The notes beneath the pieces were generated by a model, which did not search any database, was not told the DNA's origin, and saw only the letters and a program-made list of their open reading frames with translations. The translations under genes were made by a program, and so were the position numbers. From assembly GCA_963277665.1 (NCBI GenBank), contig OY728122.1:1549770868-1549834867 (forward strand): a stretch of DNA of 64,000 nucleotides, written 5' to 3'. The stretch is from Viscum album (lineage: Eukaryota > Streptophyta > Magnoliopsida > Santalales > Viscaceae). Positions 12,300-25,320 of the stretch are shown here, one piece after another. How positions within the stretch are numbered: the stretch's first letter is position 1; the number at the start of each line of letters is the position of its first letter.

Positions 12300-13143
12300 G
12301 TTACATGGGTATGGCAGATGAAAATCAGTTATGGCATAAAAGGCTAGGAAATATGTGTTAGAGAAAAATTTTCATGTTATCTAAGATAGTAGTGTCTGAT
12401 ATATGCCTCATTTATCAATAAGAAGAGATTGGTGTTGCACTATTTGTGAGAAAGGGAAGATTACAAACTCTATTCATAAGAGAGTTTAAATTCACTCAAA
12501 AAGACCCTTGGAACACATACAATCTGATATCTATGGACCAATGAGAAAGCAATCTACAAATGGAGATAAGGACTTCATTGCATTCATTGACAACTTTACT
12601 CACATTACTTGTGTTATGTACATGAGAAATATATTAGATGCTCTGAAAATGATTAATAGTTTCAAAAGGAATGTAGAGAATGAATGTGAGTATTTAGTGA
12701 AGAAGTTGAGAACTGATAATGAGGGAGAGTATAAGAACGAAGAGTTTGAACGTTACCTCGAGAAACATGGAATTAGACATGAGTTCAGTTCACCATACAT
12801 AGCTCAACAAAATGGGGTTAGAGAAAGAAAGAATCAAAGTCTGGTGGAAATTGGGAGAACTATCTTACTTGAACAAAGACTTTCTCATTATTATTGGAGG
12901 CAGGCCATGAGCACTACTAAGTATATTCAGAACCAATGTTTCTATATGCCAAAATCAGATATGGCTCCAAATGAAATGTTTTATGGAGAAACACCAAGTC
13001 TAAAACAGTTTAGGGGGATTGGGAGTCCATGCATTATAAAGAAGAAAGGTGGAAACATTGGATTGTTTGATCAAAGAGGATATGACAGAATATTTCTTGG
13101 ATATGCTCTAGAAGGAAGAGGATATAGGTGCCTCAACAAATAA
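12300..13143 (+). pseudogene. Copia integrase
   Basis: The zinc-binding head is at 12320-12470: WHKRLGN, then after a frame change C-T-I-C-E-K-G-K. The core from 12508 is one open frame of 211 codons with all three catalytic residues readable: Asp in QSDIYGPM, Asp in RTDNEGEY, Glu in GVRERKNQSLVE. The conserved SPYIAQQNG and MAPNEMFYG blocks are also there, and the core closes with DRIFLGYALEGRGYRCLNK. It is the best preserved part of this element. It has no ATG of its own because it was part of the polyprotein. Confidence 0.88.
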
Positions 13144-13469
13144 ATAGGAATAATTATTGATTCTTCATATGTAAAAGTTTTTGAAAATGTTGAGAAATAA
13201 GATCAGTCATATGTTGATGTGGAAGTTGATCATGATAGAGAAGATTTTGTTAATAATTCTTATAATTCTACAGACTGTGTTAATCCTACTCAAGAAGAGG
13301 AATCCGACTCAAAAATTTCAATTGATGAGCATGAAGTTCAAACAAATCTTCCTCAGCTAAGGAAACAAAGAGACTTAGAACATTATTGGAGATAAAAATC
13401 TGGGGGTTCAAACAAGAAGAAAGAAATATGTTATATCACATACTTCTATTTATTGGAATGTTGAACCGA

Positions 13470-14500
13470 ATTATGTAAATAATGAATTTGAGCATCTAGA
13501 ATGGGTTAACTCTATGAATGAAGAGCTTGATTAGATAGAGAACAATGATACTTGTGATCTTGTACCCAAGCCGGACAACAAGAACATTATTTGTACAACG
13601 TGGGATTTCCGGAACAAGATGATTGAAGATGGTAATGTAATAAGAAACAATGCAAGATTGGTTTGAAAAGGGTATTCAAAAATTGAATGCATTGATTTTG
13701 ATGAAACCATTTCTCTGGTGGCAAGATTATAAACAATTAAAATCTTTCTTACTATTTCTGCACAACGAGGTAACAAAATATTTCAAATGGATATAAAATC
13801 TGCATTCTTGAATAGTGAATTTTATGAGGAAGATTATATTGAGAAACCATGTAGATTTGATATTGGAATGGATGAAAGTTATATGTGTATGTTCAAGAAG
13901 GCTTTGTATGGGATATAATAGGATTTGAGGGCTCGGAATTCTAAATTATATACATGCTTGAAGAAGATGAATTTTAAGAAAGGTAGAGTTGATAGTAATC
14001 TTTAAATTATGTAGTGTCAATATTTTTCCATGATCAATATTGTTTATGACGATGACATTATCTTTGTTGGGAATGATGAAAGATCATGGGAATTATTTTT
14101 TGAGGGGAAGAAGTAGTTATTTGAGATGTCATTGTTGAGTGAAAGGAAATACTTTCTTGGGCTACAAATCTCATAGAAAAGGAATCATGTATTTATGTCT
14201 CAAGAAATATATGATAAGAAACTTATGAAATAGTTTTGCATGGAAAATTAGAATGTAGTGTCCACACCTATTTTAGTGGGAACCCTGTTGTCTAAAGATG
14301 AATAAGGAAAGGATGTTGATCAGAAAGGGTTTAGAAAGCAGATTGGAAGTATGTTGTATTTGACTGCCTCAAAACCTGACAACATATATACTGTCACATT
14401 ATGTGCAAGATTTCAGAGTGATCCTAAATAATCATATCTTATTTATAGAAAAATATTTCTATGATATATCAAAGGCCCACCAAATTTTGGAATAAGATGT
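13470..14500 (+). pseudogene. Copia reverse transcriptase
   Basis: Blocks in order: WVNSMNEELD, ARLV.KGYSK, GIDFDET-like CIDFDETISLVARL, FQMDIKSAFLNSEFYEEDYI, FKKALYGI, then the active site IVYDDDIIFVG at about 14037-14070. Copia RT normally has Y-V-D-D; here the Val is Asp and the two catalytic aspartates remain. After it come KYFLGLQIS and GSMLYLTASKPDN. At least ten stops are scattered through the domain. It would copy RNA into DNA in the particle. Confidence 0.88.
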
Positions 14501-14509
14501 GATGGCTTA

Positions 14510-15000
14510 AGAACTATTGATTTATTTGGGTATTCTAATACAGATTGGGCAGGAAATGATTATGATCGAAGATCCACATCTGGTGGATTTTTTATTATAG
14601 GGAAATGTTGTGTTAGTTGGCATAACAAGAAACATAATTTTGTATCTATTAGCACATCTAAAGTTGAGTGTGTTGCTACTACTCATGCTGCAACTCAACT
14701 AATGTGGATGATGACTCGGTTGGAAGATCTACTAGTTGAAGTAAAGCTACCATTGCTCTTGGGTTGTGATAATCAGAGTGCAATCACTCTTACAAGAAAT
14801 CTAGTAAATCATTCGTGTTGAAAACACATTGATATAAAGTACCACATCATCAAAGAGCATGTGGATAAGAATTAATTAAGGTTGTAGTATGTTCCTATAT
14901 CTGAACAAGTTGCTGATATATTCAAAAAATCTATACTGAAAGAACAATTCGTAAAATTGAGGATGAACATGGGTGTCCAACCTCTTTCTCATTATGGTTA
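14510..15000 (+). pseudogene. Copia RNase H
   Basis: Reads GYSNTDWAGNDYDRRSTSGG, then SWHNKKHNFVSISTSKVE, CDNQSAITLTRN, KHIDIKYH and EQVADIFKK, the usual copia RNase H series. Catalytic Asp in TDWAG, Glu in SKVE and Asp in CDNQ are present. Two or three stops. The pol frame ends near 14998. Confidence 0.85.
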
Positions 15001-15447
15001 AGGTATGTGTTTTGGTCCCCACTCCCATATTGAATTTGAATAGTGTATTAATGTTGGATAAGTGTTTCATAAATCCATCCTTATGAAATCATGCATAAAG
15101 GTGGAGTTGTGGGTAAGCTGTGAATCCATATGTATGTATGTGAAATATTCTAACTGTTTGTTGGAGTGGTTTTAGAGAAAAAATGTTGTTTTCTAGGAAT
15201 GTGGAAGAAGTGATGGATGATAATGTACAATCATGAAAGATGTTCTGAAGAATTCTAATGAGATACGATCATGAGATCTCCTAGTCACTGCTTTTGGACA
15301 GCATGGTTTTGGCTGTCAATAATTCTTCTTTCTTACAATGAGTTCACTCACGTAGGATTATAATTTTTGATAAGTAATCCATTGCTTACGGTTATAAAGT
15401 TTAGTGATTAATGAGTCTTGGTTGAAAAAAAATCCAAAGGGGGAGAT
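15001..15447 (+). other. Copia 3' untranslated region and polypurine tract
   Basis: Non-coding stretch between pol and the 3' LTR. Its last bases, AATCCAAAGGGGGAGAT at about 15431-15447, are the polypurine tract directly before TGTTGGGACC. No other function is visible. Confidence 0.7.
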
Positions 15448-17033
15448 TGTTGGGACCATGTATGATGTATAAGGAAGTAAGAAGAGTTATTTGTTATAGT
15501 GTGTTGTTTTTTGTTGTCAAAGAAGATAAATTCATTAACATTTTAAAGGACTGGTAAACCAGATGATGCTTTGCTGAAATGTATTTCACTAAAATGATAT
15601 GTTAGGAGAACTTGTGATGAAATCCTCATGAAGGAAAGGGGGATAAATGATTATTCCAGTCATATAAAGTTTTGATTATAAGGAATGATGTTACTGGAAG
15701 ATAGGGAAGTTTCGGTACTTCTATTGTAACTCTAACAATGCTAAATCTAGTCAATCAAAGGATATATATATATATAGATAGTATATTTCATGAAGAAAGC
15801 AGAAGAATGGTTATGAGAATTTGTGAAGAAATAAATGAAAAAGGAAAAGAAAATATAAAGGCGGCATAAAAGAAATGTGTTCTTGGTAATGGATGTTGCT
15901 TGAAAGATTGAATATGGTTTAGATATTTGCATGAAAGGCATGATTCAAGGTCATAACTTCAAAAAATGGAAAATGAATGCAGTGCGCAAAAAAAATAAAG
16001 GTTGTGTGAAAAATTTGTTGGATCTGTGATATATTATTGTAGTGTGCGAAAAATAAAGTCGGGTGCAAAATATTGTCTTGGTCCCTGAAATAGAGAGATG
16101 ATGTTTTTCGCGCAAGAGGTTTTTTGAGATTAGGTGCATGAAAAATAGCAAAGGCATGAGGTGGGTGAAAAATTGAATCATTGAGTGAAATATGATGTTG
16201 CATGAAAGAGTTTTTACACGCATGAAGGGGGTTTTACCTGCGGATTAGTGGTTTTCGCATGAAGTTAAAATGGACTATAAATACAAGGTGACCCCCAATC
16301 ATTGTGTGTGGATCGACACTTTGAGAAATACTGAGCTCTAAAGTGCGTCAAATTCTAAGCTATGTGAGTTGCGTGAAAAGGAAGAGGTTTGCGCGAAAAG
16401 AGGAAAGGTGCGTGAAAAAGTGGAATGTTACGTGAAAAGTGGAAAATTTTGAGAAAAATGGTGGTTGTGTCTAAAAGGTTTTCCGCACAAAAAGAGATTT
16501 TTTACGTTTAAGCCACATGAATTGTGTGGAAGGTACCTTAATGACTATAGGAAAAAATTGTGTTCTTTGCACGTATTTAGTTATGCGTAAGATAGTTCTT
16601 TACTCACTTCTGGGTAAGAAAGTGAAGATTTGTACTTTAGATAATACATCTATTCGATTTTAAAGAAGCACTAAAATATTGTAATTGCCTATTTGTGCTA
16701 AGAGGGTGCACACACACTAGCATATTGTTTTCAAAGTACTACAAGAGTGTAAGGGTATATCCTACTCATTGTATTCAACATCAAAGGATTGTTTTTTGTT
16801 GGATTGTGTGGTACTAGATTATTTTTGTACCATACCAAGGACGTAGCTACTCTTGTTTAGTATTAAACCTTGTAAATCTTGTGTTCATGGGGTTGTGTGT
16901 GTTCAGTAGAGAATAAACTCTTTAACAGCAGGAGAAGGTTTTTTAAAAAAGAAGGACACATAACAAGGAAAATGACATCACTAATTCACCCCTCCCCCTC
17001 TCAGTAACACATAGATCCTAATTTGGAACATCA
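15448..17033 (+). repeat. 3' LTR of the copia element
   Basis: Second copy of 7976-9622, ending GGAACATCA. It keeps the TATA box (TATAAATA, 16276-16283) and the GCGTGAAAAG cluster (about 16370-16465). It is 61 bp shorter than the 5' copy through small deletions. Confidence 0.9.
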
Positions 17034-19574
17034 GTCTTGAGGAAAATTAATAAACTAATCGTTAAAAAAATATGAAAACCCTTCACTCCATAACTATAAA
17101 TACCCCTCACTCTCTCTTCCCTTCACACTTCTAAGCCTTGATGCTCCTAAAATTTCAACCCAATTACCCTTCCCTAGTCACTCCACACTTCCAAGAAGCT
17201 TTTAGTCATGCAAAATGTCTAAAACCGTTTCCCTTATGGAGGTTCTCATGGGGGATATTGCAAGAAGTAAAGCCCCATTCTTTTTCATTTAGTTTCATTT
17301 CAATTAATCGTATTTTTTATCATTTCCTTACCTACTCTTTCCAAATGACCATTATAGATCCATTATCATCTATATTCTATAATTATATCATGTGAATGGA
17401 AGAAAAATCACCAATATTTTTACTCTATCTCTCTATTTTATTTTATAAACGAAATCAACATCCATGAGGTTCCAATTAATAACCTTCGTGGACAACGATG
17501 TTTCTTTAATAAATTTCTACTTCATTACTAGCCATAAAACCATTTTGATGGTTAAACTAGACTATAATATATGTATTATAACATAATTAATATTCAAGAA
17601 CCAGTATAAATACATATTATTAAATCATATGACTGAAAAAGTTTCTAATAATCAAAATACCATGAAAATAATATAAATTAATGTCATTAATATTTCATCT
17701 AATGATTCATCATCTTCCTATGTAAACAAATGATATAAATGTCCATTAAAAATTCTGGAGGATTACAAATAATATTTAATATTAATTCTTGAGAGTAACA
17801 TCCATTCTACATGAACTCCATTACTTATGAACAAGTGAACCGATTATGAAAATAAAAAAACAAACACTCTAAAATGACAAAAATCAATATAACAACATAT
17901 TAATAAAGAAATAAATGAACTAAATGTAATTGTGATAAAATAAATAAATGTCTAATAGGTTCTAAATTAAGTTATTAGTAAATATAATATAATATTTTCG
18001 AACCTTATGTTCCATAGTGGAACACATTCAAACATAATGTAAGGGTTTCTTCATCTGAGTTCAATTTTTTTGAGATTTTCTATATTCACTTCTAATACTT
18101 CTGTATTGTGTATGTATTCTACATATTTATTTTACAAATCATTAAAATCATTATTTTCATGGTATGCAATTTTTCATTGGATTATTTTTAGTTTTTTTGC
18201 ATTCGAATCGATTGATTACAAAGTGGTAAGGGTTTCCACAACCGAACCTCTATTTTCATTCCTGTTACATTTATTGTCTAATTACCTTAATGAAATTATT
18301 GTAAATTTTTATTTAATCCTCTTAAAATATTTTTGAGTGTTCTATATATGTTTACCAACAATAACCCTTCCTTATTTTATGGATAGTTACACATTTTAAA
18401 TGGAACTTTCAAAATTGTTTCAAAAATAATGGTTGATTCAAGAGAAATTATCAAATTCTTAACTATTTTCAAGGGCACCCTATAATTGGTTTTTTGGAAA
18501 CTATTATCTTTATAAAATCACTCGTTTTATTATGAAAATTCATTATTACTTTAATTCTGTATTTAAACAATTATTTTCCTAGAAGATCAATTCTTTTCCA
18601 AATGACTGAATATTTTTCTCAAGAATTTTTTAATGATTTTAAAAGAGAATTTTGATCAGATTCAACAAGAATGCAGATTCATATTTATTATTTGGTTTAA
18701 TAATTTATGATATCATGAAAAATATTTAATTGAATATTTTATGAATAATTTTATAATGGATGATCTCCCCAAAATCCATTCAACATATTACATGGAATGG
18801 TTAGTGTTTTAGGTTTAATGATTGGGGAAAGTTAGTTACATTTAATATGATTGTTTCAATATGAATGTATATGTTATTTATGTTTATCCCTGATCATGTG
18901 AGGAATGAATTGGACTTATTATATTATGGGTGGGGCCTGCTATTACCCCTCAATTAATCGTTAGGTCTCATGAGACTAGTAGAAATGGACTTGGCCGAGG
19001 CATTTCGCAATTTCATATATGGTTTTGGCCAAGGCATTAAACATTTATAGAAGTCATCACTATGGAATTGAAAATATGTTTCAGAATGTCCGACATATGA
19101 ACTATAAAGATAAAAATTCACATTTCATGTGATTATTTGACTAGTATAATACCCATGATTATGTTTTTTTATGGAAATATTTACTCATCTCATATTCCTT
19201 TCATAATGTGTTTTAGATTATTGTTTGAATAGGAAAATGTTTTCAATTATACAAAATTCATAATGATTATTTTCAAGTTATCATCCACTATATTGAATAA
19301 TTTTTACCTAGAATTTGAGTTCACTCCTTTCATTTTTCATCTTACCCCAGGTTAAGAAGAAGAGATCATTTATTGAGATTTCAAGGATGAAATTTATTAG
19401 CTTTTGTTATGTATCATATTTTGTTTCAATTCAAAATGTAAAATGGGTTTCATGTATGTATCTAGTTTCATCAAGACTACCAAACTGATCGGTCCTTCGG
19501 GATTTGATTCCTTGTTTATATTCCATTTTATTAAAATAATGCATTGGATTTGAGAAACTGGGGTTGGTTCTATA
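17034..19574 (+). repeat. 5' LTR of element B, second part
   Basis: Starts with the GTCTT duplication and picks up where 7975 left off: ATTAATAAACTAATCGTTAA matches 22078 onward. The TATA box TATAAATA at 17095-17102 is followed by CCCCTCACTCTCTCTTCCCTTCACACTT; in the 3' LTR the box has decayed to CTAAAAAC. It ends GAAACTGGGGTTGGTTCTATA; the 3' LTR ends GAAACTGGGGTCGGGACCTTACA. Open frames at 17138-17395 and 18070-18336 are not kept in the other LTR. Confidence 0.82.
17095..17102 (+). promoter_or_regulatory. TATA box of element B 5' LTR
   Basis: TATAAATA about 0.7 kb into the LTR once the copia guest is removed, followed by a C/T-rich initiator region. The copia element landed about 60 bp upstream of it. 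Confidence 0.5.
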
Positions 19575-19578
19575 TAGA

Positions 19579-19590
19579 TGGTATCGATGA
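19579..19590 (+). promoter_or_regulatory. Primer-binding site of element B
   Basis: TGGTATCGATGA, four bases after the LTR end, resembles TGGTATCAGAGG in element D. The following bases (AAGTTTCTTAGGAACCTTGG) also align to D's leader, showing the two elements are related. Confidence 0.6.
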
Positions 19591-20039
19591 AAGTTTCTTA
19601 GGAACCTTGGGAACAAGATTTAGAAAATGTAGGATAGAGAAAAAATCCCTAAGATGGTCTTTGAAGATAAAAAAGAAAAAATACTAGAATTTTGGGAAGG
19701 AATCTATTATGTGGATATTTCTAGAAAATACATCCATATATGTATAAAAACAAGTAGAGGTGGCTCTGGAACATATGTACATAGGAGTGAAAACATCAAC
19801 TTTGATTTTTGGGCTTAACTAAGTGTATCCTGTTACATGAAAATAGGGCTTGCTGATCTCTTGGTTTGGCGCTCCCAGGGGATATTCATACGATAATTCA
19901 CAGTTTATTTACCACCATTGTGAAGTATTTATTCTCCCAAAGAATCCAAATAATTTTTTTCTAGTATTTACGAAGCATAAATTTATTCTATGTGGTATAC
20001 CATGTTTATATTCATAAGAATTCATAATGTTACCAGCTA

Positions 20040-20546
20040 ATATATAATATGGAATTGATTAGTAATGGATCGGTTTAGAAGAAATGGGAACTTCACTAAT
20101 GAACACTTTGAAAAGTGTAAAAAGGGTCATATCTCTAATGGTCCTAATCTATAATTAAAAAGTTATACAATACCCAAAGTATCCACATCATATGAGGAAA
20201 TAGTATCATGTGTTGACTTGGTATGTAAATAAATCTCTATGTCCTATCACTTTGAAGGGAAGCTATAGAAGAAGAGGATGGAAAGGAAAAACATGGATAA
20301 AGGGAAGAATATAATGTTGTATTTTCCCACATGTGATAATTATGGGGGAAAAACATGGTATATGATTGAGGGAAAAGGATTTTGCTTTATGTGTGGCGAA
20401 AAGGCCACCATTCTACGAATTGCTAAACAACGAATGAATTTTTCTATATTCAATGCTTCGACTACAAGGAGATGGGACACTATGTGAATCAATGTCCCAA
20501 GTATCCAAGGAATATGCCCCAAATGATTATTTAGGATAATGATCAA
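20040..20546 (+). pseudogene. gag remnant of element B
   Basis: Frame-shifted translation gives SYEEIVSC near 20193 (SYEEIVRC in D's gag), then a basic spacer. Next comes a first knuckle starting CFMCGEK near 20375. The second, CFDYKEMGHYVNQC near 20450-20495, is almost the same as D's CFKCKEMGHYDNQC but has its second Cys changed to Tyr. The rest of gag upstream and everything from protease on is missing or unreadable. Confidence 0.72.
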
Positions 20547-21434
20547 GTTATGATGCTACGAAAGATGATGTAGAATGACTAAAATTCCTATTCAAAAATC
20601 ATGTCATTAGAATATTCTGTCAGTAATTTTCTAGTTGAAAGAATTATGAGATATATATAGATAGTACTGTAGTACAATTTCATTAAGTATTTGATGTCAT
20701 ATGTTGAATGGTAAAAAAGGAAAATTGATTCACTAGAAAATTAAGCTTTTTATAAAAGACATGATTGATGGAATGAAAAACCTTAATATATATCTCATGT
20801 GGAGGTAATGATGAATATATGATTGATTCAAATAAGGACTAACTACATTAGAACTGATTATTGACCTGTCAAGAAGTGGTCTATGCTATCATCAATGGAT
20901 TTTTCAACACATTTGGATCTAATGAATATATCCAATAAATGTATCTTACATAAGGAATATAGAGTAATGCATGATTCCAATATGGTTTTATGGTAATTAA
21001 AGTTATTAAAATATTTCAAGACGATACATGAAGATGTTATTCAGATATTTGGAATGGGAATTTTATATTTGCTTCTTATTTATTAAGAGTTAATGATTGT
21101 TTCATCTTTGAAATTTAGTGGCCTTAATTATAATGTGTGGAATAATTATAATTTTGAAGTTTGAAACATTTACGTAATGGTTTATGTTGATCATTGTATG
21201 TGTTTTTGAGTTTAATATTTCTATATGATGGTTTGGTTATTATTCAATGACCATGTTTTCCAATTAGAATGTGTTGTTTTGTAGTAAGCAAGGATTTTCC
21301 ATTTCCAATTATTAATATAATAATTTAACTATATTTAGGATTTGGTTTTACCATAAGGTAATTTTCAAGTATCATCCATTAACTTTCAATGTTCAATTTC
21401 AAATATCCATGACAAAATTTTTGTGAGGAAAGAA
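20547..21434 (+). other. Residual interior and polypurine tract of element B
   Basis: About 0.9 kb with no pol similarity that I can read. An internal deletion joined the gag end to the 3' untranslated region. The last bases GTGAGGAAAGAA (21423-21434) are the polypurine tract before the LTR start TGTAAC. Confidence 0.5.
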
Positions 21435-24400
21435 TGTAACACCCCAAGAATTTACTAATAGATTTATTATAGAATTCATGAAACACGGAGTCTCTACAAA
21501 ACACAAATTTTTTATAACCTAGTCAAGTAATCATATTTTTTCCACCACTGTGATTAGAATTTCAAAAATCTGATATACACGGTTATGATCAGTATGTTAT
21601 TTGGAGTCCGATAGGAAAAACATAATTTTTGGTGAATAGTAACCTACCCTTATGAATAGTTATATACCCTAATTAATATTAATATTACCTATCATATTAT
21701 AAAAATAATATTTATGTTGAATTATGATATATAATAGTTTTGGAATAAGTAAATAAATGTTTCAAAAAAGTGTTTAGAATAATTTTTGTTTTTAATTAAA
21801 TATATAATTAATCATATTTAGAAAATTATTTTTGAAAAAATTACTTCATTTTTTTATTATACACATCAAAAAATTGTTTTGGTTAATTTTTGGGATTTTT
21901 CGAAAAAACATGATTTTTTAGTAATAGTAAAATATGATAATTCACATTAAATGCTAAAACATATATTTATGCATCATGCTTGTGTCCTGGATGATGTAAG
22001 ACCACATGGTTCGAACTCATATGAATTTATTAATATTCTTGGTTATGTAATCATCACTACTTATGGTCTTGATGGATATTAATAAACTAATGATTAAAAA
22101 ATTATGAAAACCCTTCTCTCCTCCACTCTAAAAACCCCCTCACACCCTCTTCTCTTCACACCTATAAGCCTTGATGCTCCACAATTTTTTTCAACTATTA
22201 CTCTTCCCAAGTCACTCCCCACGTTTAGGAATCACTTGGTCTTAACAAAAGACAAAAACCCCTTCCTGTAAGGAGTTTCTCAAGGAGGTTATTTGAAGAG
22301 GTAAATCACCCTTATTCTTTTAGTTTCATTTTAATTTATCTTCTTTTGGTATCCTCTTCTCATCTCCACATTCCAAATGATGATGAAAGATCTATGATCA
22401 TATATATACTGTAATTATATCATGTTATTGGATGAACCATCATCAATATCCTTACTCTCTCTCTCTCTATTATATTATTAATGAAACCAACATCCATGTG
22501 GTTACAATTTATAACCTTCATGGATGATGAAGTTTTTTTCTTCAATTTATCTTTTATTACTATCCATGAAACCATTTTTATGGTTGAACCAAACTATAAT
22601 ATATGTATCATAACATAATTATTATTTATTAACCAGTACATGTATATAATATTAAATCATATGACAGAACTAGTTCTAAATAATCAAAAAATCGCTAAAA
22701 TAATCTAAGTGAATTTCATTAATATTTCATCTAATGATTTGACCTCATTGCAAGTAAAAAAATGATATAAATGACCATCAACTCTTCTGGAGGTTCATAA
22801 ATAATATTTAATTTTAATTTTTGAGATTTAATTCCTTTCCACATCAACACCATTACATAAGAACAAGTGAACCCATTATGAAAATATAGAAAATGAACAC
22901 CCCGAGATGATAAAATTCGATATAATAACTTATCAATAAAGACAAAAATGAACTAAAAATAATTGTGATAAAATAGGTAAAAGTATATTAGGTTCTACAA
23001 TAAGTTATTAATATGTATATTTTTTTATTCACTGACTATAATTTCAAGAATGGAACACATTCGTACATAAGGTAATGGTTTTATCATCTCAATTCCATTT
23101 GTGTGAAATATTCTATATTGATTACTTATACATGTGTTTGGTTTATGTATACTGCTTATTGATTTAAAATGCCGTGAATAAATTTATTTTCATGGTATTC
23201 AACATATAATTTGAATATTATTAATATTTAGGCATATGAATTGACTGAATATAAAGTGGTAAGTGTTTTCTCACCCGAATCTCCATTTTCATTTGGGTTA
23301 CTTTTATTGTCCAATTACCTCAATGAAATTATTGTATATTATTATGAAATCCTCAAAAAATATTTTTGAGTGTCTTATATATATTTACCAACAATAAACC
23401 TTCTTTATTTTATGTATAGTTATATGTTTTAAAAGTAACATTCAAAATTGTATACAAAATACGAGCCAGATTCAAGGGAATTTCCCAAATTCATACTTAT
23501 TTTTAAGGGAACTAAATAATTACTTATTTGGGAAACCATTATATTTATAAAATCAGTCATATTATTATGAAAATACTCTCTTACTTAAATTCTGGATTTA
23601 TAAAAATATTTTTCCAAATGAACTGCTCTTTTCAAAATAAAAGAGTATTTATCTCAAGAATTGATTAATGATTTTAAAAGAGTATTTTTTTCATGATTCG
23701 AAACTCTTGTTGAGTCAAAGGTATTATTAGGTTTAATCATATATGATTTTATATACCATAATTTATAGAATGGTTTATGACTAATTTTATTATGGATGTT
23801 CTATCCTAAAATCATTCCCCATATTACTCAGAATGCTTAGTGTTTTATGTTTAATGATTGGGAAATGTTAGTTACATTTCATATGATAGTTTCAATAGGA
23901 AAATATATGTTGTTTTTGTTTATCCTTGATTATGTAAGGAATGAATAAGACTAATTATGTGACGGTTGGGGCCTGCTATATCCCCTCGATATATCCGTAG
24001 GTATCATGAGACAAATAGACATGAACTTGGCTGAGGCACTTCCCAATTTGTTATATTATTTTGGCTTAACCTTAATCAGTTTTAGATGTCTTGGATGAGG
24101 CCTTAAAAATATGTTTCAGAATGTCAGGAAAATGCACTTCCCTTATTATGAGGATATAAATTCACAGTTCCTGTGTTTATTAGAATATTATAATATATAT
24201 TATTATGTTTTATTATTGAAATATTTACTCAGCTCATATTCATGCAATAATGTGTTCATGTTTATTATTTGTAAAGGCATGTTTTATTAATTATCAATTT
24301 GTATGTTTATGTTATGTCCTATTGTATTTCCTAACCCTGACAGACTATTTGACGTCACCCCTTTCATTTGTTTTCTTTCCCCGGATTAAGAATAATTGAT

Positions 24401-24610
24401 CATTTATTGAGTTTTCAAGGATGCAGTTTATTATATTTTGTTATGTATCATATTTTGTTTCATTTCAAAATATAAAATGATTTCCATGAATATATCCATA
24501 ATCTTCAAGACTACTAAAATAATAGGTCCTTTGTGATTTAATTCCTTTTTACTATGAAAATTTAATAAAAAAAGGCAAGGACTCTGGGAAACTGGGGTCG
24601 GGACCTTACA
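21435..24610 (+). repeat. 3' LTR of element B
   Basis: Full 3176-bp copy, TGTAACACCC...GGGACCTTACA. It carries the U5 block seen in D and F: GGGGCCTGCTATATCCCCTC near 23965, then CATGAGACA, and a GACGTCACCCCTTTCATT block near 24350 before the end. A CT microsatellite lies at about 22457-22470. Confidence 0.88.
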
Positions 24611-25320
24611 TCAACATCTCTCCAAACTCTATTTGATCCTTCATAGAACTCTGAACAATCTACATATGGTTTTCATAGACTCCATTAGATTGTTTCTTTA
24701 ATATATGGGGTCTTAGTCAACCAAATAATCTATCAACATTTTGATTCTAATGCATGAAAAATCTATACATTTACTAAGTAATTCTTGAGACGTTCATCTC
24801 ATAGCTTCCCAAGGATTCTTATTCCATCTTATTTTGTTCTTGAAATTCCATATACATTTTCATTCGCACATAATGAGTGAAATATTTTTAGTAAAAGTAT
24901 CCAAAAAAATATTCCCACAACATAGAATTGATATCCATTTTTTGAAATATTGTTTTTAATTAGTGTTCACCACTGATCAGCTTCTCTCTCTAAGAGGTAC
25001 ACAATAATGGTGATTTTACCATATTCCTAATAATGGAGTACATAAATGATCTTTTCAATTGAGAATAACCATTATTCTACAATCAATGGGTCAATATATC
25101 TACTCGTAGAAGGAGGATTTTGACCCATAAAAGTCTTAATATAATTTTTCCCCTTTGAGGTGATTCTGGTCCCTCGATTAATTTATGTTATTTCCCATAA
25201 ATCAAGTCAGTTGACTACTCATTCTTACGATGTTTTCCATTCTAGCTTCTATTAGAGGGCCGTCAATTCATTGTCTATTGTACTCACCATTTATGTGGTT
25301 CCTCCTATTTCCCACAATTT
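24611..25320 (-). pseudogene. 5' half of gag of element A
   Basis: Minus-strand reading from 25270 gives ENIVRMSSQ, then PPSTSRYIDPLIVE.WLFSIE and YLLEREADQW.TLIKN. These match PPSFSGSTDPLVAEQWISTTE and YRLEGDADQWWNLIKN of D's gag. The matrix-capsid part continues with decay to 24611, where element B's 3' LTR ends. The zinc-knuckle part of the same gag resumes at 7320. Several stops and frame changes. Confidence 0.75.

Larger units (their letters stand above)
7976..17033 (+). mobile_element. Ty1/copia element inside the 5' LTR of element B
   Basis: LTRs of 1647 bp (7976-9622) and 1586 bp (15448-17033) start TGTTGGGACC and end in CA. Between them lie, in copia order: PBS, gag, protease, integrase, reverse transcriptase and RNase H. 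Integrase before RT is the defining Ty1/copia order. The PPT ends AAAGGGGGAGAT next to the 3' LTR. The 9.06 kb length and 1.6 kb LTRs fit large plant copia lineages; gag with two CCHC knuckles separated by a probable coiled coil is seen in several of them, so the clade is left open. LTR identity is near 80% by eye and the frame is broken in dozens of places: an old, dead copy. Confidence 0.92.
7321..24610 (+). mobile_element. Element B: pol-less Ty3/gypsy deletion derivative
   Basis: Two LTRs starting TGTAACACCCCAAGAATTTA, at 7321 and 21435, flank an interior of only 1.86 kb (19575-21434). The 5' LTR is cut at 7975 by a copia element and resumes at 17034. The interior keeps a primer-binding site, a gag tail with two zinc-knuckle remnants and a purine tract, but no protease, RT, RNase H or integrase. 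Without its guest the element is about 8.2 kb. Its flanks (7320 and 24611) both encode parts of a minus-strand gag, so it entered element A. The flanking five-base strings, ATAAT and TCAAC, do not match, so the duplication has decayed or was lost by recombination. By eye the LTRs are roughly 80-88% identical. Confidence 0.8.

Noticed and set aside
15764..15778. TA microsatellites (also near 33681 and 42050)
   Set aside because: Short, common in A+T-rich plant DNA, no further signal.
17138..17395. 85-codon open frame in element B's 5' LTR
   Set aside because: The matching part of the 3' LTR (near 22170) has indels that break the frame, and the sequence is C/T-rich leader.
18070..18336. 88-codon open frame in element B's 5' LTR
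   Set aside because: Not open in the other LTR near 23105; hydrophobic composition follows from T-rich DNA.
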